A stretch of DNA of 64,000 bases from Chaenocephalus aceratus. Its lineage: Eukaryota > Chordata > Actinopteri > Perciformes > Channichthyidae. The position numbers and the translations under genes are program-made. The stretch is taken from contig JAMFTG010000050.1 of NCBI GenBank assembly GCA_023974075.1, positions 186,001-250,000 on the forward strand, read 5' to 3'. Positions 20,381-34,107 of this stretch are shown here, piece by piece. The notes under the pieces are model-generated. The model was given only the letters and a program-made list of their open reading frames with translations. It ran no database searches and had not been told where the DNA came from. How positions within the stretch are numbered: the first letter of the stretch is position 1; every line of letters begins with the position of its first letter.

Positions 20381-23130
20381 TTATATTGTAGTGTCGGAAT
20401 CAGACTCTTCTGATTCTAGCTGGTCTATCTCACTGTGGCGCAAAGGATTGTCGTGTAATGGAATAGCAGTATACTGAACGAAAGCTGAGGATACCATGCT
20501 GGAAACGCATTTCTTCAGTATTGGGATAATCAAACAGGTACAACTGATTAATAGGACAAAAATGATCGCTTTTATGTCGGCTAACAGGTCGTTGAGATGC
20601 AGCACGGTGTCAGTGATGTTCTTGGTGGCGTCGGGAATGTAAGTGCAACAGGAGTCACCGATCACATGACACAGGCCACCCTTTGAGGCGAACAAAAGGT
20701 CAAGAGCAAATTGGTGCTGCATGAGCATGCTCCTAGAGGCTATTATGAATGGGGGCAATGCCTGGATGCCTTGCGTCGTCTCATAAGTGAGATTCTCTAG
20801 CCGGACGTGTAAGGTATCTATTTTATGGGCATTGTTTACTGTACTCCACCATGGGAACAGGCCACCCATGAATTTAGCTCCAGCGGACGTCAGATCTCTT
20901 TTTACCTTGTGGTGGTCGGGGTGTTGGAACTCTGGGTAATGATGTGTCGTGTACATTAAGGACGTGAGTACAGTGACTGCTGGATTCAAATCCACTAGAG
21001 TGCATGTACCTATCCAGAGGGGAGCCAGAACTTGATAGAGCTTGTCGCCGCACAACCAAACATAATCTTGTGGCGCGCTAAACCCAGCATCACTGGGCCA
21101 GGCCAGTTGGAGGGAGATATGTTTAACATCAGGGAATGCTACGTTAGAAAGGATTCTTTCAGGGGCACCGGATATGTGACAATACTAGATTTTGTAAGCA
21201 CCGTAACTGCACGTGTTCCGTAGGATACGAGTACAACCAGTAGTAGTTCCTAGGGAAACATAAGGTGGTGTAAGAGACGTTTTATGGTACACTCTCTGGA
21301 TGCAGAGGCTGTGTTTCATCCCTCTCAAATGACTAGGGTGCACATGGCTGACGGGTTGGTACTTTGCGTATGTGGTATCAAACGTGGATGCACGCAAAGA
21401 GGAGTTAGACCGATTACTGCATGGTGGGGGAAGCTGCCTAGCATAACGCCACTCGGTTACGCTGTCTTCACCCTTGATGGGCCTTGTCAGAGCCATAAAC
21501 GCGCAGAGGTGTTCAACCTGGGTCAGAGAGCGCGGACGAACTGGCATGGACATTGATGAGTCCTGGGGGAAAAGGGTGCATGCATAACATAACCCATTTT
21601 GTCCTGCGGCCTGCAAGAATTATCTCAGAGTGTGCCACCAGACATTACCGGTGATCCCACTACTGGTCTGACCCACATCAATGTTGCTATGGTCGTTATC
21701 GCCTATGTATAGATTAAATGTAGATGTACCTATGGATGTCAACAGTGGCGTCAAAGGTTGCTTACGCTTTTCGGGGGTCTGAGTTTTGGGCGCGATGTCT
21801 ATGTAAAATGTGCCACACGGGTCGGCGCCGGATACCCTTAGAGTAATGTTACCAATCCCTGTCTTAACCAGTCCCTCGACCCATATGGTTCGCCCTCCTT
21901 TACCCATGTACCTCTGATGCGGCTTTCACACCAGCGCTTTTCAGTTTCTAGCTCCGAGCGGGAGCTTTTCTGGTTCAGCTCCGGTTTCCCTTTTCAGCTC
22001 CCGCTCTGTGCATACCGCCCACTGGCGCCCCAGAGCTGCCCTTGCTGCGTCATGACGTCACCGTTTACATCGCTGATTTTCCCCCCAACGGCAGCTCACA
22101 ACAACAACAACAACTGCGTCGGGTCGATGATCGTGTTGCTTTTAATCACACGAAGCCAGAATAAATTGAATAACGACTTCTCCAACCTTATGCTTTGCTC
22201 CAGAGTGCCGTGGTTCATTGTTTATTCATGTGTTTCTGCAGCATTTACCGACCGCTGCAGTGCTGCTCTTCCACAGGAGTTTATTCTCCCGTTAGCTCCC
22301 GGTTAGCTCACACTGCAGCGGCCGCTCTAAAGTATTCACTGTCCGACTCACACAAGCAGCTGATGCATATCCCCAGTTGCCCTTAGCCTAAGTGAATGCG
22401 TGTCAGTCTGAATTGACACTGTTTGGTATCACAACGCTGTTATGAAAGTTTCTCTGGTATAAAACGGGTAATGTTAGCATAGCAACCGAAGCTAAACTGA
22501 CTACTTGCATCCGATAGCTGCAATAATACAAAACAACACGTCTGCCTCTCTCCACAATGATCGATAACAGCGAACGGATGGTCAAAGTAAGGTACAAATA
22601 AACAGAATCACACGAAGCCTGGTTAGTGTTGCCTGACTTTATAAAGTGTGTTTATAAGCACACTGCTTGTAGGCAGGCATGACAGTCGACCCATGGGAGG
22701 TGGGTTTAGTTTCCTGCACGCCTCGACGTAAGAGAGACGTAAGCGACGTCACCTCTTAGCTCCAAAGCTCTTGCCTCTGGACCGACAATTTTTTGGAGCT
22801 GGAAATGAAGCGGATTCCGGAGCTAAGAGCCGGCGCAGCTCCGGTGTGAACTCGAAAACCCGGCGCTTTTCAGGCTCTAGCTCCGAGCCGGAGCTGAAAA
22901 GGCGCTGGTGTGAAAGGGGCATGAGATACCTCAATTTTGGCTGACATGCTGTATGCTGACCATGGATACATAAAATATAGGACTAGTCCTAACACAACTA
23001 TCATGGCAAGTATGCAGAGGAACCATTCTATGATTGTCCAGGCTCTCCAGTAGTATTCACATTGCTCACGGTTGCGTTGTCATCTCTCCAGCCGAGCCCT
23101 CATCACGAGGGGGAAATGTTCCATGGTGTG
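20381..23130 (-). pseudogene. ERV envelope gene, disrupted
   Basis: The TM part (20381-21060) has a CX6CC disulfide motif (around 20645-20670), a membrane span (about 20560-20520) and a short acidic tail. The surface part lies at 21185-21910 and includes a short CXXC-like stretch. In-frame stops are visible near 21184 and at 21620-21622, with another upstream near 23085. A 1004-bp MITE interrupts the N-terminal part at 21918-22921. A hydrophobic leader-like segment lies near 23020-22960. Envelope proteins mediate receptor binding and fusion in functional relatives. This copy cannot encode one. Confidence 0.75.
21918..22921. mobile_element. 1004-bp MITE inside env
   Basis: The ends TGCGGCTTTCACACCAGCGC and the complement of TGCCCCTTTCACACCAGCGC form 20-bp terminal inverted repeats with two mismatches, and complementarity continues inward over AGCTCCGAGC blocks. 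TGA flanks both ends (21915-21917, 22922-22924), a possible 3-bp duplication. There is no transposase frame. The superfamily is not assigned. A 3-bp duplication hints at PIF/Harbinger but the usual TWA is not met. Confidence 0.75.
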
Positions 23131-23297
23131 TGTGTGTGTATTCTCTCGGTCGATTTCGTGACACGGACAGTCAGACTCCGCACACCAATAACACAAACGA
23201 GGAACCAGAGAGCATATGGAACCGCTCAGCTGGCACTCGCTCGTGACACCCTGTGTGTAGTGTGTTTTGGTGTATGTAGTGCAAGTGTGGTGCTGGT

Positions 23298-23400
23298 GGT
23301 GACTAGGACACGTCACTTGTTGTCATCTGTTGGTGACTTGGACACGTCACTTGTTGTCATCTGTTGGTGACTTGGACACGTCACTTGTTGTCGTCTGCTT
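23298..23400. repeat. 34-bp tandem repeat (3 copies)
   Basis: The unit GTGACTTGGACACGTCACTT plus 14 bp is repeated three times between the integrase end and env start of the old ERV. Each unit contains a GTGAC...GTCAC dyad. Confidence 0.9.
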
Positions 23401-24716
23401 CTACCGTTTCTCCTTTCCTGTGACTACGACCTTGCAGTGGCTGGCGTGGACCCACGTAGCTCTCTCGGCGTCCTTGACCGCTGTCTGGGTGACGAGAAGC
23501 ACCTGGTAGGGACCTTGCCAACGATTGGATTTCCAGCTCTTTCTCCGGAAATCCTTGATCAGCACGAAATCGCCGGGTTGAAGGCGGTGAAGCGGACCAG
23601 TCGCAGGGGTAGGCAAGGCTGCGGCTACCTGACGTCGGATGTCTGCTAAAGTGGATGATAGGTTAACACAATATGACAACATAGCATCCTCACACAAAGT
23701 TGTGGAGGGAAGAGGACATCCTGGAGCCTTGATTCCAATCTGTGGAGGAGCCCCAAAAAAGATTTCAAATGGGCTGAGTTGACTCTGTGTTATTTTCCGC
23801 ATCCGCATGTACATCAGCACAATGGGCAGAGCTTGTGTCCATGACAGACCTGTGTCTGCACAGCATTTTGCTAGTTTGTTTTTGATTGTGCGGTTCTCTC
23901 TTTCCACCCCAAATAAGCACAATGCTTTCTGATGTCCATGCCCATGTATTCTCCTATCTGCGTAATGGCCTCATTAGCAAAATGTGAACCGTTGTCACTA
24001 GAAATTGTGTCTGGTAGTCCCCATCTAGGAATGATTTCCCTCAGTAGTGCCTTTGCCACAGCATTTGCTGTCTGTGCTTTTACTGGGAAAGCTTCAACCC
24101 ATTTGGACCACATGTCGACCACCACCAGACAGTGCTTCTTACCCTCTGATGGGCTAAGCTCAATGAAATCCAGCATTAGGTGCTCAAATGGCCTGGTGGG
24201 AGGTGGATGTGCTCCGGGTCCTGTAACCTTTACTGGTCTACCATAATTGTGCATAATGCAGATTAGGCATGCTTCACAGTGCTTTTGAGCTGTTACTGTG
24301 AACCCCCTTGTGAACCACTCCTGATTGATAGACTCTAACATCCCTCCTTTTGACACATGATCCCACCCATGTGTCAACTTAGCGAAATGAGGGAAAAAAT
24401 GTCTGGGAAGACATGGATTGGAATTTGGGCCAACCCAGATGCTGGAGGTTGGGTCAAAAACAGCCCCAGCAGCCTTCCATTGAGCCTTCTCAACTGGCGT
24501 AGCTAGCTGCTGCATGGAAGTCAGTGATGACATTTTGTCAGTGAAGGAGGAGACAGGGATTTTAACAAATGAGTGTGCGTGAGGTGCGAGAGGAATCAAA
24601 GCAGCTGCCTTTGCGGCTGAGTCAGCAGACGCATTTCCTAGGGAAACTGGGTCTGTACTGCTTGCGTGTGCGGCACATTTACAGACTGCAACCTCAGATG
24701 GGAGCAGAATGGCGTC
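23401..24716 (-). pseudogene. ERV pol: end of RNase H plus integrase
   Basis: From high to low: the last part of RNase H (ADSAAKAAA), an HHCC zinc-binding region with CEACLICIMH, the DDE core (SSDNGSHF around the second Asp) and a C-terminal domain ending WVHASHCKVV. The frame shifts near 23.9 kb, so the integrase is split over two frames. RNase H is cut at 24717 by a LINE tail. Its first part is found 14.8 kb away at 39523-39853. Confidence 0.85.
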
Positions 24717-24717
24717 T

Positions 24718-24860
24718 ATCAATCAATCAATCAATGTTTATTTATATAGCCCAATATCACAAATGTTACATTTGTCTCAGTGGTCTTCACAGTGTGTACA
24801 GAATATCAGTATGACAATACGACACCCTCTGTCCTTAGACCCTCACATCGTACAAGGAAA
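24718..24860 (-). mobile_element. L2-type LINE tail A, copy 1
   Basis: (TCAA)n then TGTTTATTTATATAGCCCAA, identical or almost so to the tail at 27699-27843. It directly abuts the ERV RNase H/integrase sequence. About 143 bp are present, with no coding part. Confidence 0.85.
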
Positions 24861-26460
<1,600 letters not shown>

Positions 26461-26523
26461 ATTGGACGATCACAGTTACGGATCAATCTGACCAATGAGC
26501 GTTCAGCTGCGTTCCTATATAAA
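26461..26523 (+). promoter_or_regulatory. histone-type promoter (CCAAT and TATA)
   Basis: An inverted CCAAT box (ATTGG, 26461-26465), a CCAAT box (26492-26496) and TATATAAA (26516-26523) are spaced as in replication-dependent histone promoters. The H2A start codon follows 63 bp after the TATA box. Confidence 0.8.
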
Positions 26524-26583
26524 CTGGTGAGAAGGTTGATCAACTCACTTTCTTCTTCTAAACGTCAAAGAATAATCACATAG

Positions 26584-26970
<387 letters not shown>

Positions 26971-27003
26971 ACACCCTGAACCCCCTTCTACCAACACCCC
27001 AAA

Positions 27004-27019
27004 GGCTCTTTTAAGAGCC
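27004..27019 (+). terminator. histone mRNA 3' stem-loop
   Basis: GGCTCTTTTAAGAGCC forms a 6-bp stem with a TTTA loop, 34 bp after the H2A stop codon. This is the SLBP-bound processing signal of non-polyadenylated histone mRNA. Together with absence of an intron it marks the gene as replication-dependent. Confidence 0.95.
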
Positions 27020-27698
27020 ACACATTTCCAACTAAAGACATTTCTCCCCCTTGCCTTATATGTATTGATGTGCACAACATGTCACCCAACTAAAAACACC
27101 CACATTATAGAGCAAATTATACAATTGAAACATAACCCTAATTTACTATTAATGATGTAATATATTGCAGGTTGTAGCCTCTCTAAAATTAAACCTTATT
27201 TCAACTAAAGCAAACTATTTTTTCACATTTTCCTTCGTACATCCAGCAGGTTAATCACCACATTCTCAAATGAATAGCGGTGTGGTTTCTACATCTGTCA
27301 GTCCACATAAATAAAGCCACAACGTTTGTTGGACCCATCATTAGTGTTTAACTCAGTTTACACTATATCAGTATTACTTATTGGCAGGTGTCTGCAGTTC
27401 ACCGATCAATAGCGTACCGTAGCATTTAAGCACTCGATGGTATCTTTATCCCACACGCACATTGAAATGAATAACAGGTTATATGTAGTTCCAGCCTTTA
27501 TCCACCAGATGTCAGTGTTCACCAACATGTTTGGAGCAGAACGAAAATAGCGGCTCTATTGTTGGGGAATAAATATTAACACACGTGTTATTTTGTATTA
27601 GCATTTTGAGAAATGAGGTACATCTAGTACATATATTAATGAAGTTAATATCTTTTAGCCAATTAGCAGTTATTTAATGTGTTCGGAGTTAGTTTAGT
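27020..27698. other. spacer after H2A
   Basis: About 680 bp of AT-rich sequence. No gene or repeat family is recognised. Confidence 0.4.
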
Positions 27699-28299
27699 AT
27701 CAATCAATCAATCAATGTTTATTTATATAGCCCAATATCACAAATGTTACATTTGTCTCAGTGGTCTTCACAGTGTGTACAGAATACCAGTATGACAATA
27801 CGACACCCTCTGTCCTTAGACCCTCACATCGTACAAGGAAAAACTTCCGAAGAAAACCCAGTTTAAAGGGAAAGATGGGAGAAACCTCAGGGAGAGCAAC
27901 AGAGGAGGGATCCCTCTCCCAGGACGGACAGACGTGCAATAGATGCCGTGTGTAAATTGAAAAGATAATACATTTGCAACATAGGTAGTCCAGATGTTTG
28001 GAAATGCATGTGTGTATAATAGGAAGATGAATCCACGAGGATATCCATCCAGGACCGATGATCCAGGACCACAGCCACGACTCAAGATCCAGCGCTCGCG
28101 ATCCAGGACACAGGACCGCAGGATCATCCATGACTCCGGATCCCGGCGTATGTATACACCAAAAAGAAAGAAATGTGGGGAAGCTGGGTTAATCGGAACA
28201 TGAGAGTACACAGGTACAGACAGAGAGAAGGAAGAAGTAAGATGTCCCCCGACAAACTAAGCCTATATCAGCAAAACTAGGGGCTGAATCTAATCAGCC

Positions 28300-29066
28300 C
28301 TAACTATAAGCTTTATCAAAAAGGAAGGTCTTAAGCGCACTCTTAAAAACGGATAGGGTGTCTGCCGCCCGAACACAAACTGGAAGCTGATTCCACAAAT
28401 GTGGAGCTTGATAAGAAAAGGCTCTGGCTCCCATTGTACTTTTAGAGATTCTAGGAACAACCAACAACCCTGCATTCTTGGAACGCAATGCCCTAGTAGG
28501 ACAGTAGGGTATAATGAGTTCTTTAAGGTAAGATGGCGCCTGCCCATTAAGGGCTTTGTAGGCGAGAAGAAGAATTTTAAATTCTATCCTGTGTTCTATA
28601 GGGAGCCAGTGTAAGGCAGCCAGAACAGGAGTCATGTGGTCCCTTCTCCTAACTCTGGTTAGTACACGAGCCGCAGCATTTTGAATCAGCTGAAGCGACT
28701 TGACTGACTTCTTGGTACTCCCTGATAATAAAGAGTTACAATAATCCAGCCTAGAAGTAACAAATGCATGGACTAGTTTCTCTGCATCGTTTTGAGGCAA
28801 GATATGCCTGATTTTTGCAATGTTACGTAGATGGAAGTAGGCGGTCCTTGAAATTGATTTTATGTGGGCGTTAAAGGATAAATCCTGATCAAATATAACA
28901 CCAAGATTCCTTACAGTCTCACTGGAGGCCAAATTAATGCCATCCATAGTTAGTATATCTTTAGATAATTTGTTTCGTAGATTCTTCGGGCCAAGTACAA
29001 TAACTTCAGTTTTGGTCGTGTTTAACATCAAAAAGTTTAAGGTCATCCACGTTTTTAAGTCCTTAA
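28300..29066 (-). pseudogene. LINE A ORF2, C-terminal part
   Basis: The frame covers the RT thumb and C-terminal region (NAAARVLTRVRRRDHMTPVL, LHWLPIEHRIEFKILLLAYK) and ends LKTFLFDKAYS. It joins the part at 36414-38650 without frame loss if the Kolobok element and one TTAA are discounted. No stop is seen inside it. The only visible fault of ORF2 is the insertion. Confidence 0.88.
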
Positions 29067-29241
29067 AGAGCCTGTGACACCAAACCAACAACTGTTGTGC
29101 AATGAAATAGTGGGCTACTAGTAATCTCGAACCATCAGTTTAAAAAAGAAAAAGCGATACCGTTTCGATAAATATCAATAATTTCGAACATCGCGGGAAA
29201 ATTCCTTCTACTCATTTTGAGGTTTGGGGGGAAGCCGGAAG

Positions 29242-29249
29242 TGACGTCA
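29242..29249. promoter_or_regulatory. CRE palindrome, transposase promoter
   Basis: TGACGTCA preceded by CCGGAAG, a combined ETS/CRE arrangement common in housekeeping promoters, lies 68 bp upstream of the transposase ATG. No TATA box is seen. An equivalent box lies upstream of the convergent gene. Confidence 0.65.
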
Positions 29250-29316
29250 ATGCGGGAACGTTTCACTGTGCAGTGTGAGATCCAAACAGGGACACAGTGT
29301 GTTGTCATCAGTAAGT

Positions 29317-32300
29317 ATGGTTCGACGATGCGTTGTGTCTGGGTGTTCCAATACAGCAAATGACGAACTAAACATCAGCATCCATAGCTTTCCCACAGAT
29401 GTCTTGCGTCAGCGCACATGGGAGAAAAACGTGCAGAACACAAGGGCCAAATGGTCTGTGAAGAACCCCCGAACGACCTACATATGCAGTGCCCACTTTC
29501 TGCTCGATGATTTCGAGGAAGGGCCTATATTGATGGTTGGAAGTGGGATAGATGTAACGCGAAAACGGATTCTGAAGCCGTCAGCAGTGCCTACTCTCTT
29601 TCCCACGCCGTCGCAAATCCGTCAAGGCACCGGAGACTTTGCCACCGCCACCCCCCCAGCAAAACGCCACAGAAGTGCCTACTTCGAGAAACGAGAGAAA
29701 ACTCAGGTAAAAACAAATACTTCGGCCGCGATTCAGTTTAGCAATCATGTAACTTGAATAATTCCTGATGTAATAATTGTAATGTAAATGTCACCCTTGT
29801 ACTTGTAGGTTTTGGATTCTCTCCTAAAGCCTCGGTTGACAGCTGATGGTGCATCAGCTGCACATACTTCAACTGCATGCAGTGATGCATCAGATGATCC
29901 CATGCAAGAGACGCCAGGCACTATGACCTCTGCTTGCCAAACTGATCCAGTAAAGGAGAAGAAAAAGCCACAGAGGAGCAAAGGGGTTCAAACTAAGCCG
30001 CGAGAAAAGACAACAGGTCAGTTGTTATTATTATTATCAGTCATTATCAGTTACAAAATTAAGTGCATATGTGTGTCCAGTGGTCTCTGCATTTTACAAT
30101 CCCTCTGCGCTATGATGCCTCATCGAGAACCAAGTTATATTCAATATGTTCCTGTCCCTCTATTATAATACCACCTACATTATATGATTTTCTTGGTGCA
30201 GGTAAGGTCTTATAATGGAGGGACCACTCACCAGTGTAATCCAATTATGCATATACATATACATATATACTACAAAAGCACATAAAGTTTATAAATCAAA
30301 GGAAGATGAATTTGGCAATGCATAGGATTTATGTATTAAATACAGAGTCAAAATAATGGTTTTGGGAGGGAGGGGGTATGTAGATGATAACAACATTTCC
30401 ATCTCATTAAATCGTACATGTACATGTATCACAGCATGTGAAGTTTTGCAGGGAAATGTATATTGAACTATTAGGCCAAATATACGTGGACCCTGGCAAA
30501 TAAGCCTAAAATGCAAGTGGCTTCATTTTCCAAAATAAGTCACACTCTAGTACTTTCCATATAATCTGCACATGCTTGTATTGCTGTAAACTGGACTATT
30601 TATTACCTTCTTGCAAAAATATTACTGGTATGGTTTGATGATTGGTTTTTCATATCATAATTCATATTTGGAAATCTCTTTTCAGGGACTCCAATAGAGA
30701 GGAAGCTGTTCCAAGACACTGGCAGTCAATGCAACATAATTCCCACCCCAAAGAAAGAGGTATCACCTCCACCATCATCATCTCCATCGCCACCTTCATC
30801 ACCAGGATATCATCCACCTTCGTCACCTGACCTTTCATCATCCGAAGGTGACTACCAGAGGAACAGTGAGCCGGATATGGATGAGCCTGTCACACCCATC
30901 CACAAGGAGAAGAAGTTTATTGTCTTCATGACTTGCCTCACGAGGTTGCTCAGCTGGTGCCACTGCCCCGAGTGTGGTTCAGTTGACATTTCCACATGCC
31001 ACAATGTCATTGGCTCACTCCTGGTCATTACATTGTCATGTGCATCTTGCTTTAAGAAAGTGATATGGAACAGCCAACCCTACATCGGCAGCATACCAGC
31101 GGGCAACATTCTCTTGTCCGCTTCAATTTTGTTGGCAGGTGCCACTGCAGGAAAGGTTCTGCGGGTTATGAGAACCATGGCATTGGCGACCATATCTTCG
31201 CGGACATATTTTCGGCACCAGAGAAGTGTTTTGTTGCCAGTTGTCCAGCGAGTATGGAACATGAGACAGACATTCTTGCTTGGCACATTTCAGGCAGAGG
31301 GAAGGGACCTGGTCCTGGGAGGTGATGGCCGGGCCGATAGCCCGGGACATTGTGCAAAATTTGGGAGTTACACCATGTTGGAGCTGCATGCCAATGTCGT
31401 AATAGATGTTCAGCTAGTTCAGGTGGGTTACCGGTATTTGAAGAAGTTTATGAGCAGGGTTGAAATCACTGATATATTTTGTATATGCAAAACACTGATA
31501 TTAAGTGTATTTTTTAAATATCTATTATTACATTTGTTGACATTTTTGCAAATAATTAGCCAATGGTGTGGCCAATTCAAACCAGCTGCATTGGACATAT
31601 GGACAAAATAGATATAGAATAAAACCACAGCTAGGTTTGCATAATTGTTTTTCTCGTGGTTTCCTATGATTCTATTTACAAAATGTCTAGGTGCTGTAAT
31701 CCACAAATTAGTTTTGAATAATACAATTGTATATACCAATTTCATAATGAATTAAGATATATTAACTTAGGACAATAATTATTTCAAATTATTTAGTTTG
31801 GATTATTACATATTAAACCTGTTATCTATTACATTTACTGCAGGTCTAAGTGTAGTTATATTTGCATTGTATACATTTGTCTAATACCTATGTATCTGTT
31901 TTCTGCTGTTTTAGAGCAATGAATGTGGTGGTAGCTATCATATGGAGAAAACTGGGTTGGAGCGCTCCCTGGCTCATCTTGAGCGACAGGGACTTGCAGT
32001 TGGCACGATGGTCACTGACCGACACCGGCAAATAGCCAAGTGGCTCAGAGAGACCTACCCCCACATTGAGCACCTCTATGATATCTGGCATGTAGCAAAA
32101 GGTTTGTGTCAGCATTTGACATTTGACAAAGTGACATATACCTCGCTTGAGTAAACAATTCTTAGTATGTTTAGCACTTGGCTCTCTGAGCTCTCTTATA
32201 TGTGATGGAATTCTTAACACACAGATATGATATAAATGTAGGATTATAAATGCAATCATGTAATTGTTTTGTGGCTTGGTTATGTATTTGTAAAATAGAT

Positions 32301-34107
32301 AAATATTTACTTTCTACATTTTATTTGCAGATACTGAACCTGATAACTAGTCTATACAGCTGTGCTAAGTTTATGAACATATTGATGTCCTTTAGATTTA
32401 AACTATTTATTTAATGCAAACATCTGTTTGTGCCTCTATATATTTCTAGGATTTTCCAAAAAACTGCTTGCGGCGTCCAATGAGCGGGAGTGTCAGGTGC
32501 TTCGCCCATGGATAAAGAGTGTGAGCAACCATATGTACTGGTGTGCGGTGTCGACCCCTTCTGGTCAAGGAGCCCAGATTGTTGCAAAATGGGAGTCGGT
32601 TGTGTCTCATGTACAGAACGTACACACAGGCCATGGAGACCTATTCCCATCATGCATCCATGGCAGGCTGGAGGGGAGGGAGTCCCACAAGAAATGGCTG
32701 GAACCATGTGAGTGGTTTTTTCCCAAAATGTAATATATAATTAGCATATACTATATACAAATCCTGAACTGTAAATATACATGGCTACACATTTTAAGTT
32801 ACTGATAATGGATCAATATAATCAGTTGCCAGTAATCAGCAACAATTGTTTGTGCAGTCCCAAAACAGAAATGTTAGGGACCAAAGAAAATAAATATGAG
32901 GGATTTTTTTTCTGTTAGGTTATATAATATAGGTTATATAATATGGGATCAAAGGTATCCAAAATGGCAAACAGTCGTATTAAAACAGGTTCTTGTATTT
33001 AAATGCAACCTCATCATTTTGCAGTGGTATGTAAATATGATATATGCAAATTTCCATAGGGTAAACTTTTTAAAATATTTTTCAGCATCCAAGGCAGCAG
33101 TCAAATTGGAGACGCCGGTGTGCAACAAAACCCTGTGTAAGGACATTTTGAAGCTATCTGGGGGCTCCCAAACATCAGCAGTGGAGGGATTCCACAGCCT
33201 CCTTATCCAGTTTGCGCCGAAGATGTATGTCTTCTCCTACACAGGAATGCTTTGTCGGTAAGTTTATCACCATTGATCCGGCTTGTAGTGTTTTAAAAAT
33301 AACCATGAGGTCTAGCAATAATACATATTGTATATGAACTAGCCCTTGAGAAACTTCATTGACAAGAGGCTGGATTGAAATGAAAGTTAAATTCTGTTTT
33401 AAAAGTAACACAGGTACACATGCTTATAAGAATTGTAAAAAGGAAGGAAGCCCCCCCCCTCCCAGTTTGTATGAATCCCAGTAATAAACAAATATTAAGA
33501 CATAATTATGCTCCAATTCTTATTGCAGGATACTGATTGCAGCCCTCCACTTCAATGAAAATGCCAACCGGGTACAAGGCGTGACAAAGGCTGGGGAAGC
33601 CATGTATAGCATCAAGTACCCAAAGGGTAGAAAGGGAGCAGCAGTACTTCGCAGAGTGTTGGAAAGTCCAACCTATGGTGAGTGAAATTTGTAATAAAGA
33701 AAAAGTAAAGACAACATGATGTGGTTGCCATGCACATTGTATCAGTGACATTCTGTAACATACAACCTTGTAACATTACCAATTCCTTCCGCAGACAGAG
33801 ATAATTTATTAAGGCATTTGTGCATTTAGTAAGGTTTGCACAGTGATGGGCATGACTATTGTGAAGTGACGCAAGAATCAATTACAAAATTGCAACAGCA
33901 TGTCTTTATTTACTATTTCAATTGGCACTTGCAGAATATGCCAAAGAACTCCTGGAAGAAGTAGTGAAGGAGTGCACAGACAAGGAGAATGTTGAGGCAG
34001 AGTTCGCAGTGGAACCAGTGATTGTGCCACCCCCACTTTGTGCCGAGTTCCCACATCCCGAGAAATCAGACTTTGTGAAGCAACACCTAAGTCGCTTCAA
34101 GAGATAA
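29317..34107 (+). CDS. Kolobok transposase, THAP + DDE, 8 exons
   Basis: Exons: 29317-29706, 29809-30016, 30686-31422, 31915-32101, 32450-32707, 33086-33257, 33529-33677, 33935-34107. All junctions are GT/AG and phases agree. The total is 2274 nt, or 757 residues plus stop. The N-terminus is a THAP zinc finger (C5/C10, later C-x2-H in YICSAHF, and the AVPTLF box at about 105). A Ser/Pro-rich linker follows, then CPECGS zinc-binding-like cysteines. The catalytic core shows GGDGRADSPGHCAKFGSY, VTDRHRQIAKWL and AVEGFHSLLI, the likely D, D and E. The ATG has a good context (A at -3, G at +4). No stop or frameshift is found, so activity is possible. The transposase would bind the inverted repeats and cut at TTAA. 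Confidence 0.9.

Noticed and set aside
27004..27019. Rho-independent terminator
   Set aside because: The hairpin is the histone 3' processing stem-loop. Position after H2A and loop composition fit that role.
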